NCBI GenBank assembly: GCA_049969935.1 | Contig: JBMFNX010000001.1 | Span: forward strand, 62,001-126,000 | DNA: 64,000 bases | Direction of reading: 5' to 3' | Origin: JACIWG01 sp049969935 | Lineage (GTDB): Archaea > Thermoproteota > Nitrososphaeria > JACIWG01 | Shown: positions 63,685 to 64,000 of the stretch, piece by piece | Position numbering within the stretch: the first letter of the stretch is position 1 | How the letters are laid out: each line of letters begins with the position of its first letter | Position numbers and translations under genes: made by a program | Notes under the pieces: generated by a model | What the model was told of the DNA's origin: nothing | Seen by the model: the letters and a program-made list of their open reading frames with translations, nothing else | The model's database searches: none

Positions 63685-64000
63685 ATGCAAATTCTAGGTG
63701 AAGAAGATCTAGTAAAATATCCCTTCTTAGAAGAAACTAAAGAGTATATTGCAAAACTAGGTCTAACATTAAATGATTTTGTATCTAATGAGTTTGAAAA
63801 AGTGATTAGACGTTGTGAACTGAGATTAATGTCTTCAAGGTACCCACCAGAACTTTATACTTTAGATAAAGATACCGACCTTCTCTCTTTTATACTGGCT
63901 TTGATCATAATTAAAGCCAGTCAACGAGAAGATGTTTTTTCTAGATTTGCTTTTAATGAAGCAAATCGAGCAGAATATTTTTTAAAAACAGAAGAAAATA
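63685..64000 (+). CDS. priL: DNA primase large subunit, 3'-truncated
   Basis: The first ~105 residues of PriL. VKYPFLEETKEYIAKLG near the N-terminus is the family start, followed by the helix ... RCELRLMSSRYPPELY. It should pair with PriS (not in the window) to make primers. GGTGA at about 63669-63673 serves as RBS for the ATG. The gene runs off the window's end, so its Fe-S domain cannot be checked. Confidence 0.85.
   Translation, partial: MQILGEEDLVKYPFLEETKEYIAKLGLTLNDFVSNEFEKVIRRCELRLMSSRYPPELYTLDKDTDLLSFILALIIIKASQREDVFSRFAFNEANRAEYFLKTEEN

Overview
This window is an AT-rich chromosomal segment from an archaeon. The rRNAs and tRNAs are visibly GC-rich, and there is a gene for TtuA-type tRNA thiolation, both of which suggest a thermophile. 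Archaeal identity is supported by sn-glycerol-1-phosphate dehydrogenase, a geranylgeranyl reductase, aCPSF1, Sec61-beta, diphthamide genes, both PolD subunits and archaeal SRP RNA. The placement is mixed. Elf1, a Thr1-less proteasome beta subunit, tRNA introns at non-canonical positions, a 16S-23S operon without a spacer tRNA and no 5S gene after the 23S look like the TACK side. Two-subunit PolD, a full-length Hef helicase-nuclease and SepF are more typical of Euryarchaeota or deep TACK lineages. I would suggest a deep TACK lineage, but I cannot name it from sequence alone.

Layout. 1-4.7 kb: the end of pelota, a small pilin-like membrane protein, ttuA, SRP RNA, four tRNAs, a rhomboid, a 24-residue Lys-rich peptide and a PAP2-like membrane protein. 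4.7-24.6 kb: mostly translation, RNA and cofactor housekeeping: rpiA, rpl37e-lsm, an MCT-1-like PUA protein, sepF, aCPSF1, psmB, egsA, tfs-rpoL-csl4-dph2, a short rpl15e, aEF1-beta with its Zn-ribbon partner, a geranylgeranyl reductase, fen1-pcm, dphB fused to DUF357, ribL and ribK, translin-taw1-psmB2, and nadM-FKBP. 24.65-30.15 kb: a minus-strand 16S-23S operon, with a homing-endonuclease intron in the 23S. 30.4-36.6 kb: tRNA-Leu, pyrH, prf1, valS, tRNA-Thr and a glycosyltransferase.

36.7-45.2 kb is a replication hub: polD1, orc1/cdc6, an origin with four ORB-like boxes, a winged-helix gene behind a cluster of GTTAAC sites, a membrane-tethered winged-helix protein, a gene whose promoter carries a perfect 22-bp palindrome, elf1 and polD2. 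Further replication and repair genes follow: an RPA-like OB-fold protein, an Lhr-type helicase with a phosphoesterase and a SWIM protein nearby, Hef, and the start of priL at the right edge. 54-59.3 kb is the least ordinary coding stretch: a possible arrestin-like protein with a two-TM partner, an APC permease, and a coupled phosphoesterase-nucleotidyltransferase pair.

The strongest unusual signals are these. (1) The elongator tRNA-Met at 59.5 kb can be read as carrying two 14-nt introns, at position 8/9 and in the T-loop. Each sits in a good bulge-helix-bulge, and the leader carries a second copy of the acceptor strand that pairs better with the 3' end than the real one does. (2) A 169-bp element with terminal inverted repeats and an 8-bp target duplication appears to have separated the promoter from an HD-domain gene that is now a multiply frameshifted pseudogene. 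(3) The origin region has a two-motif architecture (ORB boxes and GTTAAC sites) beside candidate regulators.
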